The translations under genes and the position numbers were made by a program. A model generated the notes under the pieces. That model was given only the letters and a program-made list of their open reading frames with translations. It was not told where the DNA came from and did not search any database. A stretch of 64,000 nucleotides of DNA from the NCBI RefSeq assembly GCF_017301335.1, contig NZ_CP071247.1, positions 1,922,001-1,986,000 on the forward strand. The letters run 5' to 3'. Positions 46,777-56,392 of this stretch are shown here, in pieces. This DNA comes from Marinobacter salinisoli. Lineage in GTDB: Bacteria > Pseudomonadota > Gammaproteobacteria > Pseudomonadales > Oleiphilaceae. Positions within the stretch are counted from its first letter, which is position 1, and each line of letters opens with the position of its first letter.

Positions 46777-47943
46777 ATGAACGAAGAACAGCGTGAAGAC
46801 AGGCGAACCCGAATGATTGCTGCGGTAGCCGGAGGTTGGGTGGCGGACGCCGCAAGCCTGGGCCTGCACTGGCTCTACAACAGCAATCGCATTCTGGAGG
46901 TGGGCGGTCAGGAACCCGAGTTCCTCCCGCCCCGGGCGGACTACTTCGAAGGTGTGTTCGGCTTCTTCGCCCACGAAGGCAAGACGGCCGGTGATGTGAG
47001 TCATTACGGTGCGGCAACCAAAGTGCTCACCGACAGCCTACTTGCCAATCATGGCGAACTGAACACCCGGGATTACCAGCGTCGCTTCGTGAACCATTTT
47101 GGCCCGGGCGGGCAGTGGCAGGGTTTTATCGATAACCCGACCCGATGGACACTCATCAATCTCGCCACCAACGAGCAGAAAGCGATCGAGCAGGCCTATT
47201 CGTCCCTCGATACGGAGCTGACGGATAAGCAGAAACGCGTTCTTGTGCAGAAGGTCATGCCCTATGTCCGGCGTCTCAGTGGCAGTGAGCTGGCGGCGCC
47301 CGTTCGTGAAGCCATCAATCTGACCTATCAGGAAACCCGGATTCAGGACGCGGGCGTGTTTCTCGCGGAAACCATTGATCGGGAACTGTCGCCGGAGAGC
47401 GGCGCGGACGACACTCAGTTGCCTGCGGTCTCCAAGCTGGCGCCTCTGGTTGCCTGCTGTGCCGGACACGCTGATTTGATGAAGCGTGTCGAAGCGGCAG
47501 TGCGGGTGACCAATAACAGCGATGAGGCGGTCGCCTGGGCCCATTGTGCAGCGCAGCTTCTGGAAGGAGTGTTTCTGGGGCGTCCACTGTCGGAGGCGAT
47601 GGAGAGCGCTGCGAAAAAGGCGCCAGATCGGCGCAACATCGATCTGGCCTGCGCGGACTCAGCCCTCGATCCGATCAAGGCCGGAGACACCTTCGGCCGC
47701 ACCTGCTATCTCCACGAGGCCATGCCGGTCATCTTTCATATCGTCAGCCAGGCCAAGTCCTACACCGAGGCCATCCGGGCCAACATTCAGTGTGGGGGTG
47801 ATTCCTGCGGGCGGGCCTGGATCATTGGCCCGGTCATGGCGGCTATCCATGGTGTCGGTTTCAAGCAGGGCATACCGCTGAGCTGGCTGGCCCGTGTGAC
47901 GGATGCGGCAGACCTTTATGCAGATCTGGAAGCCCTGGTGTAG
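46777..47943 (+). CDS. ADP-ribosylglycohydrolase-fold protein
   Basis: Protein of 388 residues in the ADP-ribosylglycohydrolase/J1-crystallin family. Seen: the N-terminal GGWVADAASLGLHWLYN, in place of the GxxxGDALG metal motif of classical enzymes, and near the C-terminus GGDSCGRAWIIGPVMAA, matching the family's second metal-binding segment (GDxDTxG-like). The first motif is D-poor, so activity is uncertain. The ATG follows GGGAG. No ADP-ribosyltransferase gene is adjacent, so a toxin-antitoxin or nitrogenase-type switch is not supported by context. Confidence 0.85.
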   Translation: MNEEQREDRRTRMIAAVAGGWVADAASLGLHWLYNSNRILEVGGQEPEFLPPRADYFEGVFGFFAHEGKTAGDVSHYGAATKVLTDSLLANHGELNTRDYQRRFVNHFGPGGQWQGFIDNPTRWTLINLATNEQKAIEQAYSSLDTELTDKQKRVLVQKVMPYVRRLSGSELAAPVREAINLTYQETRIQDAGVFLAETIDRELSPESGADDTQLPAVSKLAPLVACCAGHADLMKRVEAAVRVTNNSDEAVAWAHCAAQLLEGVFLGRPLSEAMESAAKKAPDRRNIDLACADSALDPIKAGDTFGRTCYLHEAMPVIFHIVSQAKSYTEAIRANIQCGGDSCGRAWIIGPVMAAIHGVGFKQGIPLSWLARVTDAADLYADLEALV

Positions 47944-47991
47944 CAGGACTTCCGGTAAGCCCTCCGTTGATGCGAGGGTATCGGTAGGGCG

Positions 47992-48549
47992 TCAGTGGCC
48001 GCTGTCTTTGCGCTGGGCATGGCTCATCAGGTACAGGCCGCCGGCCAGAACCAGCACGGACAGGGCGAGGTAAATGGCATCCAGGGGCGTCTGGAACCGG
48101 ATGTCCACGACCGCCCGGAAGAATTCGATGATGACCGCCAGGATAACGACACGGGCAATCTTGTCTTTGAGCTGGTCAAAGGACTGCACGTTAAAGGGGT
48201 GGCTGGGTTCAGACGCTTCGGCCTGATCAATCGGGGACACAAATAACCGGTAAACGCCGGAGCCAAAAATCAACAGAACGATCGCAATCAGGTAGATATC
48301 CACGGCCAGAATGATATTGGGCACAACGGTGTCGTGAATATCCCCGGCGCCGCTGGAGAAATAGTAGGCAAAGGCATCGAGAAACACCTTGATAATATCG
48401 ATCGTGCCGATCAGGAAAAGTATTACCGCGCCAAGCAGGCTGGGCACGACGGCCAGCATCACCAGTAATCGTGAGCGCCAGAGAAACGACTCGAAGCGGG
48501 TTTCAATGTCCTGGTGGCGAGCCTTGTTCGGCGTTTCGTCCTTTTTCAT
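47992..48549 (-). CDS. YqhA/UPF0114 family membrane protein
   Basis: Small inner-membrane protein of 185 residues with four hydrophobic segments (about 28-48, 70-92, 100-115 and 128-165). ESFLWRSRLLVMLAVVPSLLGA at the start and LKDKIARVVILAVIIEFFRAV are characteristic of the UPF0114/YqhA family. Function is unknown. It is followed by the LysR gene only 42 bp upstream on the same strand, but the ribosome site is separate. It is convergent with the ADP-ribosylglycohydrolase-like gene. Confidence 0.88.
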   Translation of the reverse strand: MKKDETPNKARHQDIETRFESFLWRSRLLVMLAVVPSLLGAVILFLIGTIDIIKVFLDAFAYYFSSGAGDIHDTVVPNIILAVDIYLIAIVLLIFGSGVYRLFVSPIDQAEASEPSHPFNVQSFDQLKDKIARVVILAVIIEFFRAVVDIRFQTPLDAIYLALSVLVLAGGLYLMSHAQRKDSGH

Positions 48550-48591
48550 GCCGCATAACCTCTGGATATGACGTGGTTCGTTGCCGTCACT

Positions 48592-49461
48592 TTACAGCCA
48601 CTTCCGGGCTTCAGCGATGACCGTATTCATCCGGCGCAGCAGCGCCCTTTTGCGATGAGTACAGAGATAAAGCGTTTCACGAACTGGGTTTGACAGTTGC
48701 TGTACCTTGATCCGCTCGCGCTTCTGGAATGCTTCTACAGCGTACAACGGTAACACGGTAAACCCCAATCCCATGCTCACCGGTTCCAGAATCAAGCTGA
48801 TCTGGTTTGAAAAGCCTTTGTGGGTAAGCAGATCGCTGTGCTGGAACTCCGGATAGTTGGCGCCCAGAAGCAAATTCGCATGATGGCTGCCGTCCGGGTG
48901 GTCGATGAAACCGAGCGCGGCGAGGGTGTCCCAGCTCGGGTCTTCTACAGTCGCAGGGGTGACCAGCAGCAGCGGTTCCTCGGCAACCGGTTGGCACTCC
49001 ACGTCAGCCAGTGTGGAAGGGGCGGTCATAAAGCCAATGTCGACAGCGGCATCGGCAATGGCGTTCTCTACATCCGAATTGGGGGCAAAGCGGTAATCGA
49101 TGATGAGTTCAGGATGCTTGCCCTGCAAAGCAAGCAGGTGGGGGTAAAGCTTGAGCCCCACGCTACCCGGCGACATCAGCCGCACACGGCCCTCATAGGC
49201 GGGGTCATCGGTGACTTTGTGCTCCAGGTTAGAAAGCGCCAACAGGACATCACTGGCTTCACGGAAGAGTCGTTCACCGGCATCGGAGAGGGAAAACTGT
49301 TTGCCCTGCCTGACCAGCAGCTCCACACCGAGTTGCTCCTCCAGCTTGCGGATGTGCTGACTGACCCCCGATTGCGTCATGTGAAGCCGCTGCGCCGTTC
49401 TGGTGAAATTTCCAACATCGATCAGGGTGCAGAAGGTTCGCAACCATGTGGTATTAAACAT
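48592..49461 (-). CDS. LysR-family transcriptional regulator
   Basis: LysR regulator of 289 residues with an N-terminal helix-turn-helix (about 2-62, FTRTAQRLHMTQSGVSQHIRKLE) and a periplasmic-binding-like effector domain (about 90-285). The ATG at 49461 is preceded directly by a GTG that could also start. No clear ribosome site is seen. It is divergent from the VOC enzyme gene; a LysR-type box at 49491-49510 lies between them, so that gene is the likely target. Confidence 0.9.
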   Translation of the reverse strand: MFNTTWLRTFCTLIDVGNFTRTAQRLHMTQSGVSQHIRKLEEQLGVELLVRQGKQFSLSDAGERLFREASDVLLALSNLEHKVTDDPAYEGRVRLMSPGSVGLKLYPHLLALQGKHPELIIDYRFAPNSDVENAIADAAVDIGFMTAPSTLADVECQPVAEEPLLLVTPATVEDPSWDTLAALGFIDHPDGSHHANLLLGANYPEFQHSDLLTHKGFSNQISLILEPVSMGLGFTVLPLYAVEAFQKRERIKVQQLSNPVRETLYLCTHRKRALLRRMNTVIAEARKWL

Positions 49462-49490
49462 CACAAAAAATACTCATTTAAATGACAAAT

Positions 49491-49510
49491 GATAATTTTA
49501 CGTAATTATC
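49491..49510. promoter_or_regulatory. LysR-type box between regulator and VOC gene
   Basis: GATAATT (49491-49497) and AATTATC (49504-49510) are perfect inverted arms around TTACGT, and fit the T-N11-A rule of LysR sites. The site lies about 30 bp from the LysR start and 45 bp from the VOC gene start. Confidence 0.6.
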
Positions 49511-49555
49511 TGTGCTTTGTAAGCTCCTCCCAACGTTCACACAGGAGGAGAAGTC

Positions 49556-50056
49556 ATGAGCAACGTGTACCCGCGCAACTTTTCACACATCGGTATTTCC
49601 GTTCCGGATCTGGAAAAAGCGGTTGAGTTCTATACCGGGGTAATGGGGTGGTACCTGATTATGGAGCCCACCGACATCGAGGAAGACGACAGTGCCATCG
49701 GGGAAATGTGCACGGACGTGTTTGGCCCCGGTTGGGGCAGCTTCCGAATTGCTCACCTCTCGACCGGGGACCGGATCGGTGTCGAGCTGTTTCAGTTCAA
49801 AAACCAGACCAACCCGGAAGACAACTTCGAATACTGGAAAACCGGTGTTTTCCATTTCTGCGTACAGGACCCGAACGTGGAAGAGCTGGCTGAGCGCATT
49901 GTCGCCGCCGGTGGCAAGAAGCGCATGGAAAAGCCTCGTTACTACTACCCTGGCGAGAAGCCTTATCGCATGATTTACATGGAAGACCCGTTTGGCAACA
50001 TCCTGGAAATCTACAGCCACAGCTATGAGCTGATTTACAGCGAGGGCGCGTACTGA
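49556..50056 (+). CDS. VOC (glyoxalase/bleomycin-resistance) superfamily metalloenzyme
   Basis: VOC-fold protein of 166 residues with two beta-alpha-beta-beta-beta modules. Likely metal ligands: His in NFSHIGISVPDLEKAVEF (about 11), Glu in GVELFQFKN (about 76), His in VFHFCVQDPN (about 100) and Glu in GNILEIYSHSYE (about 150). It could be a lactoylglutathione-lyase-like enzyme or an extradiol-type lyase. AGGAGGAG lies 5 nt before the ATG, one of the strongest ribosome sites in the window, so high expression is likely when the LysR regulator permits. Confidence 0.9.
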   Translation: MSNVYPRNFSHIGISVPDLEKAVEFYTGVMGWYLIMEPTDIEEDDSAIGEMCTDVFGPGWGSFRIAHLSTGDRIGVELFQFKNQTNPEDNFEYWKTGVFHFCVQDPNVEELAERIVAAGGKKRMEKPRYYYPGEKPYRMIYMEDPFGNILEIYSHSYELIYSEGAY

Positions 50057-50107
50057 TCCGTTGCGTAACAGCACGGGGTGGGCTGCCGGCCACGGCCAGC
50101 CCACCGA

Positions 50108-50569
50108 TCAGCGGGGGTGCCTTTGCCGCAGAATGTCATAGATTTCATACACCGCCGCCAGTTCCATCTCGGACTGGTCGAAGCCTTCAGTGTCGTTCTG
50201 CTCGAGCCTGGCCCTCAGTTCCGGCGCCAGATGTCGTTCGATCCAGCCGTCCAGAATCCGTAACAGGGCTCTTTCATCGGGGCCGCCGATGCCGGGCCAG
50301 TAAACGTAGGGCACCAGCTCTGGATTGCGGATATAAAACACAGGAAACGACTCGGGGTTGTCGCCGGTACTGCCCCGGATGCCAAACTGGAAAACCGTGC
50401 CGTCTTTATCCCTGAATGAAACCGATATCGAGCTTCCATCCGGACTGAACCTCGCCTGGCTGATGGTGACCGGCTCTTCCAGGTCAGGTAGCGACGTGAT
50501 GTAGTGCTGGAATGCGATTCCTGTCAGCAACAGAGCGATGAGCGTTGCCAGTGCTATCGATTTTCTCAT
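50108..50569 (-). CDS. Membrane-anchored periplasmic protein of unknown function
   Basis: Not recognised. 153 residues from ATG 50569 (GGAG upstream); the frame extends to 50599. An N-terminal hydrophobic helix (about 3-21, SIALATLIALLLTGIAFQ) acts as a signal or anchor. The rest, with ITSLPDLEEPVTISQARF and a repeat-poor acidic C-terminal half (LEQNDTEGFDQSEMELAAVYEIYDILRQ in part), looks like a small soluble domain. It is divergent from the PsiE-like gene. Confidence 0.7.
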   Translation of the reverse strand: MRKSIALATLIALLLTGIAFQHYITSLPDLEEPVTISQARFSPDGSSISVSFRDKDGTVFQFGIRGSTGDNPESFPVFYIRNPELVPYVYWPGIGGPDERALLRILDGWIERHLAPELRARLEQNDTEGFDQSEMELAAVYEIYDILRQRHPR

Positions 50570-50694
50570 GGTGTGCTCCGGGTGCCAGCTGGAATCCACC
50601 CAAGGGCTGTGCCGTTGCCTATACTGCGTTTAATCATGATCTGTGGCCCGGGGCCTGAATTCAGGCGTGTTGCGTGTTGAATGAAGGGATAGAG

Positions 50695-51165
50695 ATGAGC
50701 TACGAACAAAAATCCGAGGAAATCGACAACAAGCTGCGCCGGGTAACGGATCCGTTCGGCAACCTCATGGTGGACCTGTTTCACTACATTGCCCTGTTTG
50801 CCATCGGCGGCGCCATCTTCTGGTCTGCGGTCATGGCCTTTATCGACATGGCGAGTGAGGGTGGCGCGTCGATTTCGGATATCCTGTTGCTGTTCATCTA
50901 TCTCGAACTGGGTGCCATGGTTGGAATCTACTTCAAGACCAACCACATGCCGACCCGGTTTTTGATTTATGTGGGCATCACGGCATTAACCCGAATGCTG
51001 ATCGGCGATATCCAGGCTCACCATCACGATCCCGGTATCGAGCTCCTGTACATCACCGGTTCCATTCTCTTGCTGGCGTTGGCCAATCTCGCTGTCCGGT
51101 TCGGTTCCCATCGCTATCCGTCGCCGCCGATACCCAAGCTGGATTCGAAAGGCGCCAACGAGTAA
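50695..51165 (+). CDS. PsiE-family membrane protein
   Basis: Small inner-membrane protein of 156 residues with four hydrophobic segments (about 28-50, 60-80, 88-103 and 115-135). LLLFIYLELGAMVGIYFK and MPTRFLIYVGITALTRMLI are landmarks of the phosphate-starvation-inducible PsiE family. No Pho box was identified. ATG 50695 follows AAGGGA; the extension to 50674 is unlikely. A bidirectional terminator separates it from fdxA. Confidence 0.85.
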   Translation: MSYEQKSEEIDNKLRRVTDPFGNLMVDLFHYIALFAIGGAIFWSAVMAFIDMASEGGASISDILLLFIYLELGAMVGIYFKTNHMPTRFLIYVGITALTRMLIGDIQAHHHDPGIELLYITGSILLLALANLAVRFGSHRYPSPPIPKLDSKGANE

Positions 51166-51214
51166 CCCCGGGCAGCCGGTCTGTCCCAGACATAGCGTTC
51201 GCAGACCCGCCATT

Positions 51215-51243
51215 AAAAAAGGGAAGCCGAGGCTTCCCTTTTT
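51215..51243. terminator. Bidirectional terminator between psiE-like gene and fdxA
   Basis: AAAAAA, then GGGAAGCC-GA-GGCTTCCC, then TTTTT: a perfect 8-bp stem flanked by A and T runs on each side. It serves the plus-strand psiE-like gene and the minus-strand fdxA, which converge here. Confidence 0.93.
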
Positions 51244-51265
51244 CTGCGCCGATGCTGGTGCGGAC

Positions 51266-51589
51266 TCAGCGCTCCAGATACTGAAGCTTGTCCGGCTTGC
51301 CATCCCATTCCTCGGCATCAGGCAACGGGTCTTTCTTCTCGGTGATGTTCGGCCACTTGCCGGCCAAATCCGCGTTGATTTCCACGAACTGGGCCTGATC
51401 TGCCGGCAATTCATCTTCAGAGAAGATTGCTTCCGCCGGGCACTCCGGCTCACACAGGGCGCAGTCGATGCACTCGTCCGGGTCTATTACCAGAAAGTTC
51501 GGGCCTTCGTAGAAACAGTCTACCGGGCACACTTCTACGCAGTCGGTGTACTTACACTTGATGCAGTTATCAGTAACGATAAACGCCAT
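51266..51589 (-). CDS. fdxA: 7Fe-8S ferredoxin
   Basis: Ferredoxin of 107 residues, the usual FdxA size. The N-terminal Cys set (C9, C12, C17, C21 in [16 protein letters not shown]) and the second, regular set [14 protein letters not shown] carry one 3Fe-4S and one 4Fe-4S cluster in this family. Its electron partner here is unknown. It lies directly downstream of mutS on the same strand, an order common in Pseudomonas-like gammaproteobacteria. Confidence 0.95.
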   Translation of the reverse strand: MAFIVTDNCIKCKYTDCVEVCPVDCFYEGPNFLVIDPDECIDCALCEPECPAEAIFSEDELPADQAQFVEINADLAGKWPNITEKKDPLPDAEEWDGKPDKLQYLER

Positions 51590-51747
51590 AATCAGATCCC
51601 TGGTCCAGTGGTCTATCTCATCGGGAGCTTGAAAACAGGCTCCAAGGTTATGTTTTTCTGCGCGATATTGTAGGGAGCGGCTTCAAGGGCCGCAAGCGCC
51701 GGGCCGGCATATGTTTATGCCTGGCCCGAAAACTGTGTGGCGCACCG

Positions 51748-54381
51748 CTATTTGCGCAGCAGTTGTTTCAGCTCATAGAGCTGGTTGAGCGCTTCTCTGG
51801 GGCTTAGCCCGTCGACATCGACGCTCTTCAGTGCTTCCTCGACAGCGCTCGGCTCCAGTGAGGCGAACATGTCGCCCTGGAAGGCGGGCTCGGACGCTGC
51901 CGGTTGTTTCGCTGTGGCCGCTTCCACGCTTGGAACGGGCTGCCCGGCAGACGACTCGCCACTGGCCGGCACGGTGCTGCTTTCGAGGTGTGCCAGCTGG
52001 TCCTTGGCGTTCCGGATGACGTCCTGGGGAACACCGGCCAGCTTGGCGACCTGAAGCCCGTAACTCTGGCTGGCGGGGCCTTCGTGCACGTTATGCAGGA
52101 ACACGATGTTGTCATCATGCTCGGTGGCGGTCAGGTGAACGTTCACGGCGTGTTCGAGGTCGTCAGCCAGCTGGGTCAGCTCGAAATAGTGGGTCGCGAA
52201 CAAGGTGTAGCAACGGATGTTCTTCGCCAGGTGTTCGGCCGTGGCCCATGCCAGTGACAAACCATCGAAGGTGCTCGTGCCACGGCCGACTTCGTCCATC
52301 AACACCAGACTGTATTCGGTGGCGTTGTGCAGGATATTAGCGGTTTCGGTCATCTCTACCATGAAGGTGGAGCGTCCGCCGGCGATGTCATCGGAGGAAC
52401 CCATCCGGGTGAAAATCCGGTCTACCGGCCCCAGCACCGCCCGGTTGGCCGGGACGAAGCTGCCGGTGTAGGCCAGCAGGGCAATCAGTGCCGCCTGGCG
52501 CATGTAGGTCGACTTACCGCCCATGTTCGGGCCGGTGATCACCAGCATGCGGCGTTTGGTGTCCATCAGCAGGTTGTTGGGCACAAATGGCTCATCCAGC
52601 AGTTGCTCCACCACCGGGTGACGGCCTTCCTCGATGTCGAAGCCCGGAGTTTCAGTGAATTCCGGCGGGGTAAAGCGCAGGCTGGTGGCGCGCTCGGCAA
52701 AGTTGGCCAGCACATCCAGTTCTGACAGCGCCTGGGCGGCATCCTGCAGCGGCGCCAGTTCGGCCGCCACGGTTTCCAGAACCTCGTCGTACAGAGCCTT
52801 TTCCCGGGCCAGTGCCCGGCTTTTGGCGCTGAGCGCCTTGTCTTCGAATTCTTTCAGCTCCGGGGTGATGAAGCGCTCGGCGTTTTTCAGGGTCTGTCGG
52901 CGGATATAGTCCGCCGGCGCCTGGTCGGACTGGGCCCGGCTGATTTCGATGTAGTAGCCGTGGACCCGGTTGTAACCGACTTTCAGAGTACTGATGCCAG
53001 TGCGTTCGCGCTCGCGGGTTTCCACATCGAGCAGGTACTGGCCGGCGTTTTCACTGATGTTGCGCAGTTCGTCCAGTTCTTCATCGAAGCCCTCACGAAT
53101 AACGCCACCGTCGCGGATCACCACGGGCGGGTTGTCGATCACCGCCCGCTCCAACAGATCGGCCAGCTGTGGGTACTCGCTGACGATCGTCGCTAGCTTG
53201 ACAATGTGGTGGGAGTTCACCGGCTTGAGCGTTTCCTGCAGGTCCGGAAGCACCTGAAACGCGTCGCGCAGGCGGGCCAGGTCCCTCGGGCGGGCCGAGC
53301 GCAGGGCCACACGGGACAGCACCCGTTCGATATCGCCGACGGCTTTCAGGTGGTCATGAACGGGTTCGTAATGGAAACCATCCAGCAGTGCCGAAACCGC
53401 CTGCTGGCGTTGCTTGACTATGGTCACATCGCGCAGGGGGCGGTTCAGCCAGCGCTTGAGTTCCCGTCCACCCATGGCGGTTGCGGTGCGGTCCATCACC
53501 CAGGCCAGCGTGTACTGGTGCCCGCCCATGAGGTTGGTGTCGATTTCCAGATTGCGCCGGCTGGCCGCATCCAGAATCACCGCTTCGTCCCGACGTTCGC
53601 GGGTCAGTTTGCGGATATGCGGCAGGGCGGTACGCTGGGTTTCCTTGGCGTATTGCAGCAGGCAGCCGGCAGCGCAAATGGCGAGGTTGAGGTCCTCGCA
53701 GCCGAAACCAGTCAGGTCGCGAACCTGCAACTGCGAGGTAATCACCCGGCGCGCCGTGTCGGCTTCGAACAGCCACGGCCCCTGACGGCGGATGCCGGTG
53801 AAGCCCTCAAGGATTTCCTCATAAGGGAAGTCTTCGCTGATCAGGATTTCGGCCGGGCGCAGGCGCTGCAATTCGCCCTGCAGGGCCTCCAGGTTTTCCA
53901 GTTCAGAAACCGAAAAACGGCCGCTGGAGATATCCAGTGAGGCAAAGCCAAACTGTTCCCGGTGGCTGTAAATCGCCACCAGAAGGTTGTCACGCCGGTC
54001 TTCCAGAAAGGCGTCGTCACTCAGGGTGCCCGGTGTTACGACGCGCACGACCTGGCGTTCGACAGGTCCTTTGCTGGTGGCCGGGTCGCCAATCTGCTCA
54101 GCAACGGCAATGGACACGCCGGCGCGCACCAGGCGGGCGATGTAGCCTTCGGCTGCGTGGAACGGAATGCCGGCCATGGGGACCGGATTGCCGCCGGACT
54201 GGCCCCGGGCCGTCAGCGTAATATCCAAGAGCTCCGCGGCTTTCTTGGCGTCGTCATAAAACAGCTCGTAGAAGTCCCCCATGCGGTAAAACACCATCTC
54301 GTTTGGATGTTCACCCTTGATCTTGAGGTATTGCCGCATCATGGGCGTGTGCTGGGACAGGTCGGTTTGAGCTGCTGACAT
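51748..54381 (-). CDS. mutS: DNA mismatch repair protein MutS
   Basis: MutS of 877 residues. The ATG at 54381 is chosen ([18 protein letters not shown]); upstream frame to 54501 is not typical. Seen: the mismatch-recognition Phe-X-Glu ([17 protein letters not shown]), connector and lever domains, Walker [14 protein letters not shown], and the Walker B/ASCE motif [17 protein letters not shown] low-complexity Ser/Ala/Pro linker near 795-830 precedes the C-terminal tetramerisation helices ([17 protein letters not shown]). It is divergent from pncC-recA. Confidence 0.97.
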   Translation of the reverse strand: MSAAQTDLSQHTPMMRQYLKIKGEHPNEMVFYRMGDFYELFYDDAKKAAELLDITLTARGQSGGNPVPMAGIPFHAAEGYIARLVRAGVSIAVAEQIGDPATSKGPVERQVVRVVTPGTLSDDAFLEDRRDNLLVAIYSHREQFGFASLDISSGRFSVSELENLEALQGELQRLRPAEILISEDFPYEEILEGFTGIRRQGPWLFEADTARRVITSQLQVRDLTGFGCEDLNLAICAAGCLLQYAKETQRTALPHIRKLTRERRDEAVILDAASRRNLEIDTNLMGGHQYTLAWVMDRTATAMGGRELKRWLNRPLRDVTIVKQRQQAVSALLDGFHYEPVHDHLKAVGDIERVLSRVALRSARPRDLARLRDAFQVLPDLQETLKPVNSHHIVKLATIVSEYPQLADLLERAVIDNPPVVIRDGGVIREGFDEELDELRNISENAGQYLLDVETRERERTGISTLKVGYNRVHGYYIEISRAQSDQAPADYIRRQTLKNAERFITPELKEFEDKALSAKSRALAREKALYDEVLETVAAELAPLQDAAQALSELDVLANFAERATSLRFTPPEFTETPGFDIEEGRHPVVEQLLDEPFVPNNLLMDTKRRMLVITGPNMGGKSTYMRQAALIALLAYTGSFVPANRAVLGPVDRIFTRMGSSDDIAGGRSTFMVEMTETANILHNATEYSLVLMDEVGRGTSTFDGLSLAWATAEHLAKNIRCYTLFATHYFELTQLADDLEHAVNVHLTATEHDDNIVFLHNVHEGPASQSYGLQVAKLAGVPQDVIRNAKDQLAHLESSTVPASGESSAGQPVPSVEAATAKQPAASEPAFQGDMFASLEPSAVEEALKSVDVDGLSPREALNQLYELKQLLRK

Positions 54382-54461
54382 GGAGGCTTCCGGATTGACT
54401 GCTTTGGATGAGGTGGGCAATTGTAAGAAAATAACCGTCGGGATGAAATGAGGAGAGCATG

Positions 54462-54962
54462 ATGGTGACCAGCGATCAGGAACTGAACCAGGCGGCTGCA
54501 AGGCTGGGAGAGCTGCTGGAGTCGAAGGGGCGAACCATTGTCACCGCGGAAAGCTGCACCGGTGGCTGGGTGGCCAAGGTTCTGACCGATCGGGCAGGCT
54601 CGTCGGCCTATGTGCTTGGCGGGCTGGTGACCTACAGCAACGAGGCCAAGCACGGTTGGCTGGGAGTTACCAGCGAGTCGTTACAGATGCACGGTGCCGT
54701 TAGTGAGCCGGTGGTGCGAGAGATGGTGGCCGGCGCCCTTGCCAAGTCAGGTGCCAGCGTCGCGGTGGCTATTAGCGGTGTAGCAGGCCCCGGGGGTGGA
54801 AGTCCGGACAAGCCCGTAGGGACAGTGTGGTTCGCCTGGGGGTCTAATGCCGAGTCTACACAGACAGCATTGAAACAGTTTTCCGGAGATCGCGATCAGG
54901 TGCGTCGGCAGGCTGTCGTGTATGGCCTTCAGCAGGTGCACGGCTATTTACAGGATGCCTGA
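54462..54962 (+). CDS. pncC: Nicotinamide-nucleotide amidohydrolase (CinA C-terminal type)
   Basis: PncC-type protein of 166 residues: hydrolyses nicotinamide mononucleotide to nicotinate mononucleotide in NAD recycling. Seen: [21 protein letters not shown] with the nucleophilic Ser, [17 protein letters not shown], and [21 protein letters not shown]. It lacks the N-terminal molybdopterin-like domain of full CinA. ATG codons occur at 54459 and 54462; 54462 gives better spacing to AGGAG. It lies upstream of recA, a conserved arrangement. Confidence 0.94.
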   Translation: MVTSDQELNQAAARLGELLESKGRTIVTAESCTGGWVAKVLTDRAGSSAYVLGGLVTYSNEAKHGWLGVTSESLQMHGAVSEPVVREMVAGALAKSGASVAVAISGVAGPGGGSPDKPVGTVWFAWGSNAESTQTALKQFSGDRDQVRRQAVVYGLQQVHGYLQDA

Positions 54963-55023
54963 TACCGATTTTGAAAAAGGATATACAGGAAGACACGCAA
55001 AGGGGGTTGGTCTCTTTTTCGGG

Positions 55024-55052
55024 TTGTGTTTTAATACTGTTCAAATATACAG
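55024..55052 (+). promoter_or_regulatory. recA promoter with LexA (SOS) box
   Basis: TTGTGT (55024-55029), 16 bp, TATACA (55046-55051). CTGT-TCAAATAT-ACAG (55037-55052) is a 16-bp LexA box overlapping the -10, as in other recA promoters. A further CTGT...ACAG at 55060-55076 has a 9-bp centre and is less likely to bind. Confidence 0.85.
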
Positions 55053-55150
55053 GGAATTACTGTATCTGCTGTACAGCTTCCCCACCATTGGAATCCACTA
55101 CCGGTCCGGCTGGTTGACAGGTGGTAACAGCAACAGAGGGTTTTGCACTG

Positions 55151-56194
55151 ATGTCTGACGATAACCGCAAGAAAGCATTAAGCGCAGCACTGGGCCAGAT
55201 CGAGCGCCAGTTTGGCAAGGGCGCCGTGATGAAAATGGGCGATCAGCCCCGCGAGGCCATTCCTGCGGTATCCACCGGCTCTCTGGGGCTGGATGTGGCG
55301 CTGGGTATTGGTGGCCTGCCTTATGGTCGTATCGTAGAAATCTACGGACCGGAAAGCTCCGGTAAAACCACGCTGACACTGCAAGTAATTGCGGAAGCCC
55401 AGAAGCAGGGCAAGACCTGTGCCTTCGTCGACGCCGAGCACGCGCTTGACCCGATCTACGCCGAAAAACTGGGCGTAAACGTGGACGACCTGCTGGTATC
55501 CCAGCCGGACACCGGTGAGCAGGCGCTGGAAATCGCCGACATGCTGGTGCGCTCCAACGCGGTAGACGTGATCATCGTGGACTCGGTTGCGGCACTGACG
55601 CCGAAGGCGGAAATCGAAGGCGAGATGGGTGACAGCCACGTGGGCCTGCAGGCGCGTTTGATGTCCCAGGCGCTGCGTAAGCTGACCAGCAACGTCAAGA
55701 ACGCCAACTGCCTGATGGTGTTTATCAACCAGATCCGTATGAAGATCGGTGTCATGTTCGGTTCGCCGGAAACCACCACCGGTGGTAACGCGCTGAAGTT
55801 TTACTCCTCCGTTCGTCTGGATATCCGTCGCATCGGTGCTGTGAAGGAAGGCGACGAAGTGGTGGGTAACGAAACCCGCGTGAAGGTGGTTAAGAACAAG
55901 GTATCCCCTCCGTTCCGTCAGGCCGAGTTCCAGATCATGTACGGCAAGGGCATCTATCACATGGCCGAAGTTCTGGACATGGGCGTGAAAGAGGGCTTTG
56001 TGGACAAGTCCGGCGCCTGGTATTCCTACAACGGCGACAAGATCGGCCAGGGCAAGGCGAATGCCTGCAAGTTCCTGGAAGAAAACATGGATCTGGCCAC
56101 CGAAATCGAAGCCAAGGTCCGTGACAAGCTGATGCCGAAGACGGAAAAGAAAGTGGCCGAGGCGCCGGCCGAAGCGAACGGCGAGTTACTCTAA
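55151..56194 (+). CDS. recA: Recombinase RecA
   Basis: RecA of 347 residues: ATP-dependent strand exchange and LexA co-protease. Seen: Walker [10 protein letters not shown] (about 66-74), Walker [11 protein letters not shown], the L1/L2 DNA-binding loops ([18 protein letters not shown] and [16 protein letters not shown]) and the acidic C-terminal tail. ATG 55151 gives the usual RecA N-terminus ([14 protein letters not shown]). Regulated by the SOS box upstream. No recX follows; the next plus-strand gene is an OsmC protein 198 bp on. Confidence 0.98.
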   Translation: MSDDNRKKALSAALGQIERQFGKGAVMKMGDQPREAIPAVSTGSLGLDVALGIGGLPYGRIVEIYGPESSGKTTLTLQVIAEAQKQGKTCAFVDAEHALDPIYAEKLGVNVDDLLVSQPDTGEQALEIADMLVRSNAVDVIIVDSVAALTPKAEIEGEMGDSHVGLQARLMSQALRKLTSNVKNANCLMVFINQIRMKIGVMFGSPETTTGGNALKFYSSVRLDIRRIGAVKEGDEVVGNETRVKVVKNKVSPPFRQAEFQIMYGKGIYHMAEVLDMGVKEGFVDKSGAWYSYNGDKIGQGKANACKFLEENMDLATEIEAKVRDKLMPKTEKKVAEAPAEANGELL

Positions 56195-56292
56195 AATCGT
56201 GATCAACCCTGCGTATTCGTTCCGTCTGAGGGGCGATGCGCAGGGCGCACATCCGCATGGCACCAGTTGTCTGCCCCCCCCTGTCAGTTGAT

Positions 56293-56315
56293 TTGCATTA
56301 GCCTGGCTAATGCAA
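56293..56315. promoter_or_regulatory. Perfect 23-bp palindrome (candidate operator)
   Basis: TTGCATTAGCC (56293-56303) and GGCTAATGCAA (56305-56315) are exact inverse complements around a single T. A palindrome this long and perfect, 77 bp before the OsmC start, fits a TetR- or MarR-type operator. It has no T run and is not a terminator in form. Confidence 0.75.
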
Positions 56316-56392
56316 CCGGATAGTAATCCTCGTTTTACGCCCGGCTTAACCGTTTCTATGATGAAGGCTCAGAACCCACAGGAGCCGACGTC

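Noticed and set aside
55060..55076. Second LexA box at recA
   Set aside because: CTGT and ACAG are 9 bases apart instead of 8, so the half-sites are out of phase; kept only as a note.
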